NCBI GenBank assembly: GCA_030267565.1
Contig: BRXU01000015.1
Coordinates: 2,231,001-2,295,000, forward strand
Source: Pleodorina starrii
Lineage: Eukaryota; Chlorophyta; Chlorophyceae; Chlamydomonadales; Volvocaceae
Length of the DNA: 64,000 nt
Direction of reading: 5' to 3'
Of this stretch, positions 1 through 13,400 are shown piece after piece. A program made the translations under genes and the position numbers. Within the stretch, counting starts at the first letter, position 1. Each line of letters starts with the position of its first letter. The notes beneath the pieces were generated by a model. It did not search any database. It saw only the letters and a list, made by a program, of their open reading frames with translations, and was not told the DNA's origin.

Positions 1-1863
1 GCGCTCCGCTCCGCTTGCGGCACTTGTCTACGCCGCCCCCTGGGGGGCCCAGTGTCCGTCTGCCGCCTTAGATGGCAAAGGAACTTTGATGGCAGAGGAA
101 CTTGGCCACCCTTTGTGGCGCGACAGTGCTCCACTGTGTTTCCAGGCACCCTGCGTGCATAAAATAGCTGCTGCCCGGGGGAGCGCTGTCTCGCCCGTGT
201 ACCGTATCCGGGGGGTTTCGGCCGCTAGCTTTTGTGAATCGGGCTGGCGTTGTCGTTCAGGTGGAGATGGGGGTTGGAGAGGATTTGGCGATGGAGAGGA
301 GCTGCTATGAGGAAAGATCGCATACAGCCGCACGGCATGGAGAGGGTCTAGGTGAGCAGTTGTCGTACTCGCCGTACTCGAGCACCACATGTGCGCCACG
401 GGCCTTGCGGATATGTCGCGCTGCCGCGGGCGGCTGTTGAGGACGTCGGGATGGCGGTCGGCATGGCGGAGCCTGCTGGGGCTGAGCAGATGAGCACGCT
501 AGGGTGTCGAGTTGGGAGGGGCCGGTTTGGGGTCGACCCTTGCCTGCCCGGTTTGCGCACGGTTGTGGGCGCATCTGCATGCATGAAGCTGCGGCATGGG
601 CACTGCACGCCTCGTCGGGCACGTAAGGCATGATGTGGGCATGCCTTCTCCGGCGGTTGTCGGTTGGGTTGGTACGGCACGATGGGGCGTTGCTGAGCTG
701 GGCAGAGGACCAGGGGCGTGTCTGTGGGCCCTCGTGGTGCGGAGGATCTTGCCGAAGTGGGGGCTGGTGAAGCGGGGTCGTGACGCGTGCGGCGCCTTGC
801 GGCGGCGGCGGCGACCCGATCATGCGCGTCGGTGCTGCCGTCTTAGGGTGAAGGGAACAAATGTGGTAAGGTACATCATTATAAAAGCTATACGCGGAGG
901 TATGATATAAAGGCAGAAGCAGCCGGTTGGAGTGAGAGCGAGGAGTTGCCTTGCGAGGAGTAGTTCATAAAAAGGAATAGAAAAGAATAACTTGCGCTGC
1001 GAGTGTTTCTTAAGCGTGTCCGGTCAAGATTGGGGCTGATGCAGGCTGCGAGGTTTGCCATGGAAATGTAGTCGGATCGAATGCCGGAGAGAGACGCTGA
1101 AGAGGAGAGGCCGCGGAGAGAGGCTCGTTTCGCTTTGGTGTGGCCGCGGGGCTTGCCAAGCGATGGGTGCAAAATACGGTAAACCTTCCGCCATGTGCAT
1201 ACGCTGTCAGGAACGTCGCCTGCAGATAATACCAGAGCAGACCAGATCAGATCAGCGCCGTTGAAAAGGACGATGTCACAGGTTGGACGAAACGAAAGTC
1301 GGGCTGGAGCCCCACCACGCTACCGGGAACCACCAAGCACAAGGATGCTCCAGTCGAACCAAATTGCGGGCCGGACCATGGTTCGGGCCGGGCCGGACCG
1401 CAGGGCGCGCGAGGCCGGCCAGATGAAGCTGTCCCACGGGGCGTCGCGGGCATTACCGCAACCGGCCCCCCAGCCGTGCGTCGCTCGCTCACAGCGCCGG
1501 GTCACAAAGCCCGACCGACCGAGATGGCAAAATCATCGCATTATGAGGCGGCAACAGCGCCTCACCCGAAGGGCGGACCGGCCCTCGCTCCGCTCAGTAA
1601 CTCCCCATCAAGCACCAACCCTCCTCACCAGCGGCCCGCGGGTCGGTCCCACCTCAACACGACCCGGCTCCACAAACCACTTGGCACGCACAGACCTGGC
1701 CTCACGCGGCCCCAGGGAACGCTCACGTTGCTGCTTCCTGGGTTCCTGCCCCGGCAGGTACCGTATGTCTGGGTCCTGGTTCCGCTCGCTCACATCGGCC
1801 CCGTCCCTACGCTACGGTGACGTCTTCACCACCTCCCCGAGGGGCCTCGAGGGGCCTCAAGTG
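1..1863. other. 3' flank of the PP2C-kinase gene, no gene recognised
   Basis: This stretch lies downstream of the stop codon of the minus-strand PP2C-kinase gene and should contain its 3' UTR. I found no TTACA (TGTAA on the minus strand) that would mark a poly(A) site. Open frames exist on both strands but none encodes anything recognisable, and their composition is what a GC-rich flank gives by chance. The part around 840-1060 is clearly more A/T-rich than the rest. Confidence 0.5.
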
Positions 1864-4299
1864 TCAGCACCAGCCCGGCTCTCCCACCACCGACTCGCCG
1901 CACACTCGCGGGGCCCAGGCGCTCGGGTCCACCGTGAAGAAGGCGTGCTGCAGAGCCTGCGGGACAGGTCGTGGCGATGGCGGTGACGGTGGCAGTGGCA
2001 GTGGCACTTCAAAGGGGGGCTATCCACGGAGAGGGTTGCGAGTTCCGGGTGACCAGCCTTGCCTGCCGCAGGGGAAGCCACCAATGTCCCGTCCCGTCTG
2101 CATAGCCGCTAAAGCCGCTGGGTCGCTAAAGGCATCTGGAGTGCCTTTCTGGGTTGGGCCTCGAAGCGCTGGCACCCCTCCCCCCACAAAAAGGGGGGAT
2201 TCGCTGCGGCATCTGCCTCCTTACCCTCCCCCCCCAGCACGGGGATGGGGCTCCGGGGGCTCACCTGGCGGGCGGATGGCCGGCTGGCTGGGTCCCAGTG
2301 CAGTAGCCGCAGCAGCAGCCGCAGCGCCATGGGCCCCTCCAGACCGAGACCTGCCAGGGGGGGGGGCAAATGAACAGACATGGCACGAAACCGCAGCGAG
2401 CGGCGCGTATGTAGCGGCCGTGAGCACGCCGCGCATGGTAGGGGACAGGGATGGCCATCAGGGCGCGGGAGGCCGCACGTTGGGGCGGTTACGGCCGTGC
2501 GCGTCAGCCGGGTGCGGGTACGGGTGCGGGTACGGCCAGTCAGGAGGAAGGACTCGGAGGAGGCTGTGCCCGGAACCTTCGGCTGCCTGTGCGCAGTGAC
2601 GCCGGGAGCAGTCCCCCGCGCGGCCTTGAGCTTCGTGCGCCCCCTTGGTAGTTGGCGGCGGCATTGGAGACAGGTCTCCTAGGGAAGGAAACGTCATCAT
2701 GGTGCACTGCAGTGTCCTGCGGACGGTGGCCATCCAGCCCTCCCGCCGCCCCTCCCCTCCACCAACCCGCCATCACCAAGCAGCACAACTCCCCCACCCA
2801 CCCAACCAGCCGCCCGCCCGCCCGCAGCCCCCCACGTCCCGGGCTCCGGCCCACGCGTCCCTCCCCATCTGCCGCCCGCCCCACCCAGCGCCCACTCCGT
2901 CCCTCCACCCTCCCCTCCAAGGCACCTCGCCGATCCCACCCCCCCCCTGCTCACCCAGGGGGTCCCTGCTCTTGGCCAGCGCCAGCAGCGCCTCCTCCGT
3001 GCAGCTCCAACTCATCAACAGCCGCGACTTGCGGCCCCGCAGCGGCGGACCGGGGGTCGCGGAGGGCGCCTGCAGGCCAGGTGGCCAGGCGAGGAGGTGA
3101 GGAGGTGAGGTGAAGAGGTGAGGAGGTGGAGAGCCGCAGCGAAGGTGGGGTGTGACAGGTCGGTGCTGGGTCGCGCTGGCGTTGCTGGCCGGGTGAGAAC
3201 TGACCCTGGCCGGCACGACCCGCCCATGGCGCTCTTGGATGCGCTCCCTACACCCCCGTGAAGCTCCCAAAGCGCTCGATAGCTCGGCAGCTTCCGGGCC
3301 GCTGCGGCCAACCCCTTCCGCTTCCTCCCGCGCCGTCGGTCTGGTGGAGCCGAGCCTGGTGGAGCCGCGCTGCGTGTGTCAAACTGACAATCCCTGACAT
3401 GCAGCACAGTAAACGGCCCAACCCTAAAACAACCCTGAAACCCACCCACCCACCCATCCGACCGACCGAAACCGACCGAGTGACCCACGGGTCAGCTCAC
3501 CTGCGGCGGGTAGATGCACCACTCCATCAGCCCGCGCAGCAGGAACACCAGGTGGCGCTCGCTCTCGGGGCGGGACCCCAGCGACATACGCACTTCCAGA
3601 AGGGCGCGGGTGGTGGGCGGCAGCTGCCAAACCTATGAGGCGGAGGAGCAGGTGTGGGGAGGAGCAGATGTGGTGCGGTGTGGTGTGGTGCGGTGCGGTG
3701 CGCGTGGTTTCGGAGCTCTGACCTGGGGCGTGGCCATGAGGAGCTCCAGCCACACCACCCCGACACTCCAAATGTCGTACGCCCAGGCGCGCGGCCGCAT
3801 CGCCTTCATGCCCTCCCAGAACCTGCCACAGCCGAGGGCGGGGACGGAGGGACGAGGGAAGAGGGGGAGGGCTGGGGCTGGAGCGGCGGCACCACGCGCC
3901 CCAGGCACCCCTTCCATGTACCCATATGGCAAGAAGACACCGCAGCCAGCCAACCAGCCCTCGCTCCAGCCCTCGCTCGTGCCCTATCGCATCCATCGCA
4001 CGATGATGCCACCGTCAGGTGTCACACCACGCGGATACGGTACTTGCGAAGGTGCGAAATCAGAACCACGCAATGCAGTTCAACCGCCCAACCGAGTCCA
4101 GCCGAGTCCAGCCCAACCGAGTCCAGCTGCAGCCCCTGCCGTACTCACCGGCCGAAGAGCGCCTCCGGCGGCGCGTACTCGAGCGTCAGCTGGTCCGACG
4201 TGGGTCCCGCACTGCCGTACAGGTGCTGCAGGCTGTACTCGTCCACAGCCGACCCAAAGTCGATCAGCCGCAACCGCACGGGCGCAACCGCCCCGTCAT

Positions 4300-4331
<32 letters not shown>

Positions 4332-4418
4332 CCATAGGGCCCCGCGGCGCCCTCGTCGCCGCACCCGCCGCCGCCGTCGCAGGAGACATCGCCGTCATCG
4401 CCATCCGGGCCTGCCGCG

Positions 4419-4476
<58 letters not shown>

Positions 4477-7400
4477 CAAACGCGGCAGCGCCCGCCAGTC
4501 TCTGCCAAGCCGACAGCGTGCGTTGCCGCGGCGATGACCGCGGCTGCCGCGGCTGCCGGGAGCGGCTACTGCTGCTCGTGGGCTGCGTCGGTCGATCGCG
4601 ATTGCTGACGGTTGGGCTGTAGTACGATGGCGACTGCGGTTCCTCTTCGCTGTCTGCAGACTCCTGATTGACACCTGCTGCTGCCGCGGAGGCGGAGGCG
4701 GCAGCAGCAGCTGGGCCGCCGGACGGCCGAGGCGGCGGCGGCGGTGGCGGCGCCGACCCATGGGTCATCAGCGTCAACATCATGTTCTCGGGCTTGACGT
4801 CCCGGTGCGTGATGTTCGCTTCGTGCACCACCTAGGGTGTAGGAAACAGTACAAGAATGCGGTGTGACGTGGTGCGGTTTGGTGCTGCAGCCGAGGCCAA
4901 ACACGTGAGACGCTGGGGTACGGCACGCACAGAAGTGCCTGACACGCGCACACCGAGCCGGACACCGCCCTGTAGCGCACTGTAGCGCACCGCCCCCACC
5001 TGCAGCGCCGTCAGCAGTTGCCGCAGCAGCTGGCGGATGAAGTCGTTGCCGGCGGGGTGGCGCCGCATGTCGTGCCACCAGGGGCTGGGACCCAGCACCT
5101 GGAAGGAGGGCCCGCCTGCGGACTGCGGCGGCGAGTGGCGAATACCGGTGTGATGTCTCATGTGATGTGAGGGCTCAAACTGAGGCCCGCATACGAGTGT
5201 GTTGATACCGGTAGTGCTGCCCGCATCTTCATCGTCGTATGCCGGAGGGCGGGGGCAGCAGCACCAGCAGCACCAGCAGCACTAGCAGCGGGGCCGGGGA
5301 ACATGCTTTTCCAAGAGCGGCAGCGAGAGGGGAGCTCCTGCAAGATCGTGGTCTTTTGACAGGGCGGCCCCGCTCTCCGTTGCGTCACGGTTCAAGTGTG
5401 GGTTGCTGGGTTCCGGGTCGCGCCACTGCCGGATCCCGGCCGCACAGGGCCCCGTCTATCCTTGCCGCATACTCCGGGTCTGTTTCAGCGCATGGGAGCT
5501 CAGCACGCCACCCCGGATCTGGCTGAGAGAGATGGGCGCGCGCCATCACACACAAGACACAACGGTACCATTCACGCGTCGTGCAACACCTTATACGGCA
5601 GCTGGCCGTGCCGTACCTCGCTCCCATCGCTCGTTGCCGACTCGGCATCCGACCCCGCGGGCTGCAGACCCACGGGACTGTAGATGAGGTCGTGGAGCGA
5701 CCGCCCCGCATCGCCGAACACCAGCCAGAGGTCAGGCGGCGCCGGCGCTCCGGCCGCCGCGCCGCCGCAGTCCGCGCCACCGCTGCCGCTGTCGCCGTCA
5801 TCATCGCCGCAACCCGCGCCGCCGGCGCCGCCGCCGCCGCCGCCGCCCTGGCTGCCCTCCGCGGCCGTCTCGGCCGCCTCCGAGGGCACCACCTCGAACG
5901 ACTCCAGGAAGTCCACCTGTACGATTGGCCGGCAGTACGACACAGGAGGGGGAATTAACAGCATGCCGACTAGGTACACCCGTAAATACATGTGCCGGAA
6001 GGACATGATCGAAAGCGGCATGAAGAAAACACCCGATAAAGCACCCGACAACACACACACACCCCGGTATGGCTACCGAAAGCGGCGGCGCATGTATTGA
6101 CTTGAAACTAACAGCGCATACATACATGTCGCTCACGAAAGGCACAACGAAAGGCACGTGCATGTGTGCAACCCTTCCGATCACTCCAGCGCACACATAC
6201 ACACACATACATGCATTCAGGTGCCACGGCACCCACCCGCGCCCGCAGCTCGGCAGCTCGTCACGCACCAAATGGTCGTATCCCCTGTCGCTGCGCCACC
6301 TCCCGGCCGCCGCTGCTCCGCCGTCCCGCGGACCGCCCACAGTGGCGCCTTCCCGCAGCCCCCGCAGCAGGTCGCCAAAGTACGCCTCTCGCAGCCCACT
6401 CAGCAGCACCTCCCGGCCGCCGCTGCCGCGCAGGCGCTTCAGCACAAAGGCCGGCGGGCCGCGCACCGCCGCGGCCGCCGCCGCCCTCGCCGCTGCCGGC
6501 CCCGACGGCTGCTGCCGGCCCGCACCGCCGCCACTGGGCTGCCTCTGCGCCGCCGCCCCCTCGTCCTCAGTCTCCTCCGCTTCCTGCAGCGGGAATCGGT
6601 CCAGGCGCCATGCTCGGTACACCTCACCGAAATGGCCCTGGCCGAAGCGCTCTCGGAGCCTGTAGGCGTGCGCGAGGGCGGAGCCCGTAGCGGCGGCGGC
6701 GCCGCCGCCGCCGCCTGGGTCGCCGCCGCCGCCGCCTTCGGCAGCGGCGCTCAGCCCGTCGTCCGTCACCAGGTGCAGAGCGCCGTCAGCCTGTCGTACA
6801 CCGCGGGCCCGCGGCTGGAAACGTAGCTGTGGCCCGCTGGCGGGCCTGGCGCCGTGGCCGGCGGCGGCGGCGGCGGCGGCAGGGGCCGCCGCGCCGGTAG
6901 CGGTCACGCCGCTGTCCGCGTGGTGCTCGCCGTGCGGCCGGGCTGGCGCCGCCGCCAGGCGTCCCTCCGACCCGTGGGTCGCTCGGACGACGGGCAGGGA
7001 GGCCTCACGGAGACCCCCGCCTCCTCCTCCTCCTCGCCACAAGCCATCTCCATCATCTTCAGTATAGCCGGGCAGCGGGTCGGCCGCGTGCATCAGACTC
7101 CGCCCGCTGCGACCGGCGACGCGCAGGGCGCCGAAGCCGGCGGTGCCGACCCACGGGTCATCCGGCAGGCCCAGCTGCGGCGCTGCCAGCTCCAGCCCCA
7201 GCCCCGTCTTATCGGTGAGGACCGCAGAGTCGTCCAAGCCTTCGGATGGGGGCAGTTCGACGGGATGTTCCCAAGTTGACACCGGGTCCTCAATTGTGAG
7301 GTGCCGGCTCCCCGCCGCAAAGGACACATCGTCAGTAGCAGCGTCATCCCTGGACGTGACGTGCTGGCGACTACCGCCGCCGCCGCCGCCGCCGTCGCCG

Positions 7401-10400
7401 CCGCTTTCCCCGACCGGCTTGTGGCGCGGTCCTTGCAACTGGTTAAGGGAAGGTACGACATCGTCGTACGACACGCCATGCTCGCCGCCGCCGATGGTGT
7501 AGGTCACACGCGCGGCCGAGCCGGCGGCGCCGCTGACGCCGCCGCCGACGCCGCCGGCAGCCGGTTCAGGGTAGCCGGCAGCGCCGTCGGCATCGTCGCC
7601 GTCGTCGTCGCCGAACAGGGTCAGATGCAGCGGCACGGCAGCGATTTCCAGCAGGAGCGAGTGCATACCGCCGTACGACACCAGGACATGGGATCCACGG
7701 CCGCCGGCGCCGGCGCCGTTGCCGCCACCCTTGGCGCTGGCCTCCTGGGCGGGGAGATTGGAGTGGCCAGTGTCTATCCAAACGCTCACGGTTTAGGCAC
7801 ACAATCTGACGGCAAATCGTACTGTAGCAGTGTCCCGGCCATGTCGCAACCGCAATACAGTACACACCGCCTCGACTGAGGAGGCGCTAGGCGGGCGGCT
7901 TGCTCCATCCAGGCCGCCCTTGGCGCCCTGCTGGTCCTCTCCAGCGGTGCATAAATCCCCCCTGGCAGGCACTTCACGCCAAACTCAATACTCAAACCAC
8001 CACCGGCAGATACGAGGTTGACCGACTCGTAATTTACGATTACCGGTACACATAACGCGATAAGAGGCGCCTGTGCACTCCGCTTACCAAGTACGCATTG
8101 CACTCGCCGCCTGCCAACCAGACACCCACATCCGGCACAACCGCCGTGCTGCCGCCCGCGGTAGCCGCTGCTGCTGCTGTCCCGCTGTCCTGCAGTCTTG
8201 AGCAATAGTACAGCCTCAGGCGGTCCAGCAGCCCCTCAGCAGCGACAGCGCCTGTGCCGGTGCCCGCGCTCGTGCCCGGCACAACGAAGGTGGCCGCCCT
8301 GCGGCCGTGGGGAGGCGGAAAGGTGCGCGGTGGTGGTGGTGGAGGAGCCGGCAGGCAGGCCAAGGCAACAACCTCGCTCCGAAACCAGCGACCAAACCCG
8401 CAGTACTGCGCAACAAGTACTACCCGACGACAGGCCGCTAGCGACGTTGCCTATGTCGCAAGCGGCCCAGGAGAGCGCCCCCACGAAGGGTTGTTGAGCC
8501 CCCCGGGACGTTGAGCCCCTCGGTGGTGTTGAGCCCCTCGCGCCGCCGCTCACCCGTCAAAGTCGCTCAGCCTCCAGGGCTGCAGCGCCTCGCCGCCGGG
8601 CAGGGACGCGTGCAGGTGGTCGGCTGTGGACGGCACAGCCGCGATGCGCTCCGCCAGCACATAGCCATAGGACGCCTCCTCCACCCCCCCTCTCGCCACT
8701 GCCTCCCCGCCCGCGCCGCCCCGCTCCCCGGCGCCGCCCGCCGCTTCGAGCGCGGCGCGCCGGCGGCCGTCCGGGGCTTCGCAAAGGCCGGCGCCAACAG
8801 CGACTGCGGAAGTCGGAACTGCCAGGCCACCGCTGCTCCTGCTGCCGCTGCGAGTGGCCACAGGGGCTGTGCTCCCCGAGCCTTCACCGCGCTCGCAAAA
8901 CAGCGCCAGGACCTTGTCACCGCCTCCGCCTCCGCCGCCGCCTGGTCCCTGCTCCCACTGACGCCGAGCGGGCACCTCCTCCCTCGCGACTCCGCCCGCC
9001 GACGGCGCGGCGCGGGACGGCGGGCCCCGTTGCGGAGCCTCGCGGGCGGCGGGAAGTCCCGCCGGCGCCACGTGCAATCGCCGGAGCAGTTGGTGGTAGT
9101 ACGACAGGCACCTGCCGTACAGCTCCCGCAGCGCGGGCCGCCAGCGGCTGCCGGCGAAGGCGGCGCCGCTTTGGACTGCTGGCTGCGATGGAGCGGGGGT
9201 GTGGGCCGGCAGGGCGGGGAGGTCCTCCGCGGAGGGGGGCAGGGACGGTGGCCGCACCAGCGGGACGGCCCTGCAGCGCGCCGGGAGGGAGACCAGCGGC
9301 CCCGAGGCTGGAGACGCCGCAAGGGCCTCCGGTGTCTCCTGCGCCGCACCCTCCCGGCGGCGGCGCGCGGTGTCGCCTGTGCTGGCCGGTTCCGGCTCCG
9401 CTGCCTCTTCGGTTTCGGAGCAGCGCAGGCGAGCTGCACCCCCTCCGCTGGCGGGGTCCACACCCGGCTGCAGCGCTGGGAGCCCGGGTAGCTGCGGCCG
9501 GCGGCCGGGCACGTGGGGGGGCATGTGCACAGTGCGCCAGTCGGGATATCACTTGGCCACGCCACGTCGTGGTCCCCCGGGGGTGGGCACCCATGGCAGC
9601 TCATTCTTGTAAAGGCAATTCTCCACAGATGCCATGAGCGGAGGTGGCGCAGCTGGTTAGCGCGTAGGTCTCATACTCAGTATGACTTGGGAAATCCTAA
9701 GGTCGAGGGTTCGAACCCCTCTCTCCGCAAGCATTCTTTTTAATATTGCTGGGTTGTGTATATATATATATATATTTCTTTCCCGAAGATTCTATCGAAC
9801 ACATCACCGATGCGTGACTTCAAATCTACTTCCGGATCGGAATATGTAGGCGTCGGGGGATCACGTTCGGGCCGGGGGGTCCGAACCTCTACGGCAAACC
9901 CCTATTGAGCCCCCTTCCAGTCGCAGGAAGTTAGCTGGACAGTTAGCTCATAGCAAGTAGTTAACATTTTAAAGGCTCTCCCCGCTTAACGCAGGAGTTC
10001 AATGACTAAAAGAATTCAGCGGCGCACCTGTACGACGACTGCAGCCACGTTGTCCGTGGAGCCTCGGTTCAGCGCTTCCTGCGCCAGCCGTACAGAGGCC
10101 TCGTGCACATTTCGCCTCTCCGGACGCCGGTACGACGGGCGACGTAGAGCCTGGGTCCCAAGGCCCGACGGCCCGACGGTGGTACCGGTAGGCCGTTGGC
10201 ATGCACAGACGGGCGAGCGAGCCATGTTGCACCAGGTTACACCAGACCCGCCACAGGCCACACCGCAATCCAACGCAGCAGTAAATCAGACGATGGTGTA
10301 CCCGGCAGCATTGCTCCGGAACCCGACGCCAGTGCATCGCTTTTCCCGCCACGCAATCAACACACCGCATGGTAGCACCCTGCTAAGCCCCCAACGCCAC

Positions 10401-13400
10401 CAGAGCGGCCACCAGCCCTTCCCCGGGGCGCAGCTTCGGTCATACTCTCCTACCGTACCTGATTGGCGCAAGGGTCCGCGGCCTCGCCCGTGAGCTCCCC
10501 ATCCCGCCCCGCAGCCCAGGGCTCGCAGTCGCAGCACCCCGGCAATCCGTCGTCCGCGTTGCCCGTCGCGGCAGCAGCCGCAGCGAGGGGAGCCAACCCG
10601 CGGCCGCCGCCGCCGCTCCCAAGTCCGCCGTCACCGGGCAGGTCTCCGCCCAGCTGCCTCGACGAAGCGTGAAGGGCGTGGGAAGCAGCGGAGGGCTCCG
10701 CGGGCGGAGATGACGGGCCCAGGGCGATGGCCGGCGGCGGCGGGGGCGATAGCGGCGGCTCCGCTGCGCCCGTCAGCTGGGCGGCAACGTGGTCGCACAT
10801 GTCCTGAGCCGGAAAGGAAGGGGCCAAAGCGCAAACCGGGGTCAACGCCTCCCATCCTTTTCCGCACGCCAGACGCCACGCGGCTTGGAATCAGCGGCTG
10901 TCTTGTACCCTGCCTGCTGCTGGTGGTGGTGGTGGTGGGAGCTCTGATGGGCTGGGCGGCCGGGAAGGCCGTCCATGCGACTTCCCGTGAGCCGCGACGC
11001 GCCGCAGCTCCCAGGCTCCTCCGGGGGCCACACCCACGGCCCACCCACCCACGGCCCACCCACCCACCTGAGGGGTCATGGCCTCCAGGACGCCGTCCGA
11101 CGCCAACAGCAGGTGCGCCGCCAGCTGCGGACCACCACCACCACCACCACCACCACCACCACCACCCGCCGTTTCCCTGCCCTTCAGCGCGACTGGCTCT
11201 CCCATGGCGCCGCCGCCGCGCCCGTCTCCGGCCGTGCCTTCCCTGTCGTCGTCGGCGGCGGTTTGCTCCCAACCAGCCGCGACGCCCCGCTCAGCAGCCC
11301 CATCGCCATCAAAGGAACCACCACCACCACCTTCACCACCACCACCACCACCACCAGTGGCAGCGGCGCCCTGTTCGCTGTCGCCCCGCAGCAGCCAGGG
11401 CCCCAGGATGTCAGGCTCCGCAATAAGGCCCAACTGACGGTACTGCAAGTCCCCGAAGGCCCGGGACACCTCCAGGTCGCCCATTAGCCGGCAAGTGCCG
11501 CCTGCCGCGGGAGGTTACCGGTACCCACGTATTAGGCGGGGGCAGAGTATGGCACGCTTACGCGCGGGGGGGCCGTCCACTGGGCCGCGAATGTGGAACT
11601 ACGGCAATCGGCAGCGTGCGCGGGCGCAGCTTGAGGGCGGGCAGACCTGGGAGGGCGACAGACAGCACATGCTGTAACATCGCCATCCGGAAGGAGCTCT
11701 GCTTTTGTTGCTTCCCCGCGGTGGTGCGCTGAAAACGCCTTCACCGCAGCGCAAAAAAAAAGAGAATGGGCGGCGGCGGCGCATGGAGCAAAGTCAGGTG
11801 GGGCGCATGAATCAAGGCGCCCGTGAAAGCCCATGCCATTCATGGTGCCCTGCGCCGTGTGCTTGGGTTGTACCTGCGCTTCGCCCCACCTTTTCCCGCA
11901 CGCACCTGGCTTCGTCGGCCCCTCCACTCTCCCGCCGGCGGCCCTGACCCGCCGCACCTCGTCCTCATCCTCAAAGTCATGGCTCCGGGTCAGCAGACGC
12001 GCCACCAGCCGGGCGCCGATGCCGCCGCCGCCGCCACCCACCCCAGCAGCGCTGCCATCCGACGCCGCCGAAGCTCGGGCCCGGCGCCGCCTGCCGCCGC
12101 CCTCGACGCTCCCGTCGCCACCGGCGCCGTCTTCGCTGCGTCGGCCTGCGCTTTCCGGCGCTGCCGGAACACACAAAACCGCCGGGCTGTTGCCTAAACT
12201 GGCAATCCACAGCTGGCCGCACGGATGACCACCTGGGGTGTCACCGGCAGCGCAAACGCCACTAGGGCTGCTCCCTGCGCCCGTCAAGCCCGTGCCGCTG
12301 CCTGTGCTGCTGCAGCTGCCTCCATTGTGGCCCTCTGGTTGCGGCGTCGCCAAGACCCGCTCGACACTTGCAGGGCACCTATCAGCCGCCGCGGCAGCCA
12401 CTGCCCTGCCGCCGCCGCATGAGGCGCCAGGGAGGGGGCTCCACTCGGCCACAGCCACCACCGCAGTTGAGCCAGACTCCCACGCGGCGGCGGCCGCGGT
12501 GGCTCGCAGCCCATCCAGCACGGCCGGGTCGCTGTCCGCTGCTGCGGCGTTCCGTGGGTCCCGCGGTTCTGAGTCGCCGAGTGCCGCGCCGCCGCCGCGC
12601 CGCGCGGCAGCGGCTGCGGCGGCGTCCTGCCCTGGCTGCTCCTCTTCTTCGTACGGCTGCTGCCGGATGTCCGCGTCAAGGTCTTGGAAAGCGCGGCGCA
12701 GCGCCGCGGGGACGTGCTTGCACCGGATGTTGCCGCCGCCCCTGCGAAAAACCCCCGGCGGCAGCGGCGGGCGCTGAGGCAGAGGCGGCATGGCACCGCG
12801 CACGCACACCACCGGTACTGCCTGCTGAAAGCGGCTACCATGCAACGCAACGCGGTGTAACATGCTGCCCGCTATGCATGTTCGCGCGTTTTATAAACGC
12901 CACAGGCGGCAGGCCTGCCGCTGGCACCACGGCGGGGCCCCTCGCTCCGGCTCTGCCGTGTAGACACGCGCACTGTCCCACTGGCTGTGCAGCCTGGCCG
13001 AAAATGCGGTACTTCCATAGTACGGTACACGGTACACGGTGCACGGTGGTGGTGGTGGTGGTGGCGTGTGCAAGCTAGCAGTCGGACGTGCGGCCCCAAC
13101 CCCGAATGGGGCACCAGGCGGACTTTCTGCCGCATCATGCATGTCGCCATGTTGTTTGCGAGCACGCAAGCACCCACCGGCAAGCAAGACCCGCATCTGA
13201 CGCAACCTCCGCCGCCGGATCTGTCTCCGGCTCGCACAGGCGCCGGCGGAGGTGGACATGCAGCGCGGCCTGGAGGTAGGAGCTGATGGCTGCGGAGCCG
13301 TGTCCGTCGAAGACGGCCCAGACGCTGCGAAGACAGTGGGGCGACGAGTTGTGGAGCGCGAGCACACGTACAAATGGTTCGCACTCCCATATGGGCTGGT

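Noticed and set aside
1195..1986. 263-codon plus-strand open frame
   Set aside because: It overlaps the terminal exon of the PP2C-kinase gene in antisense and has a composition without structure or recognisable motif.
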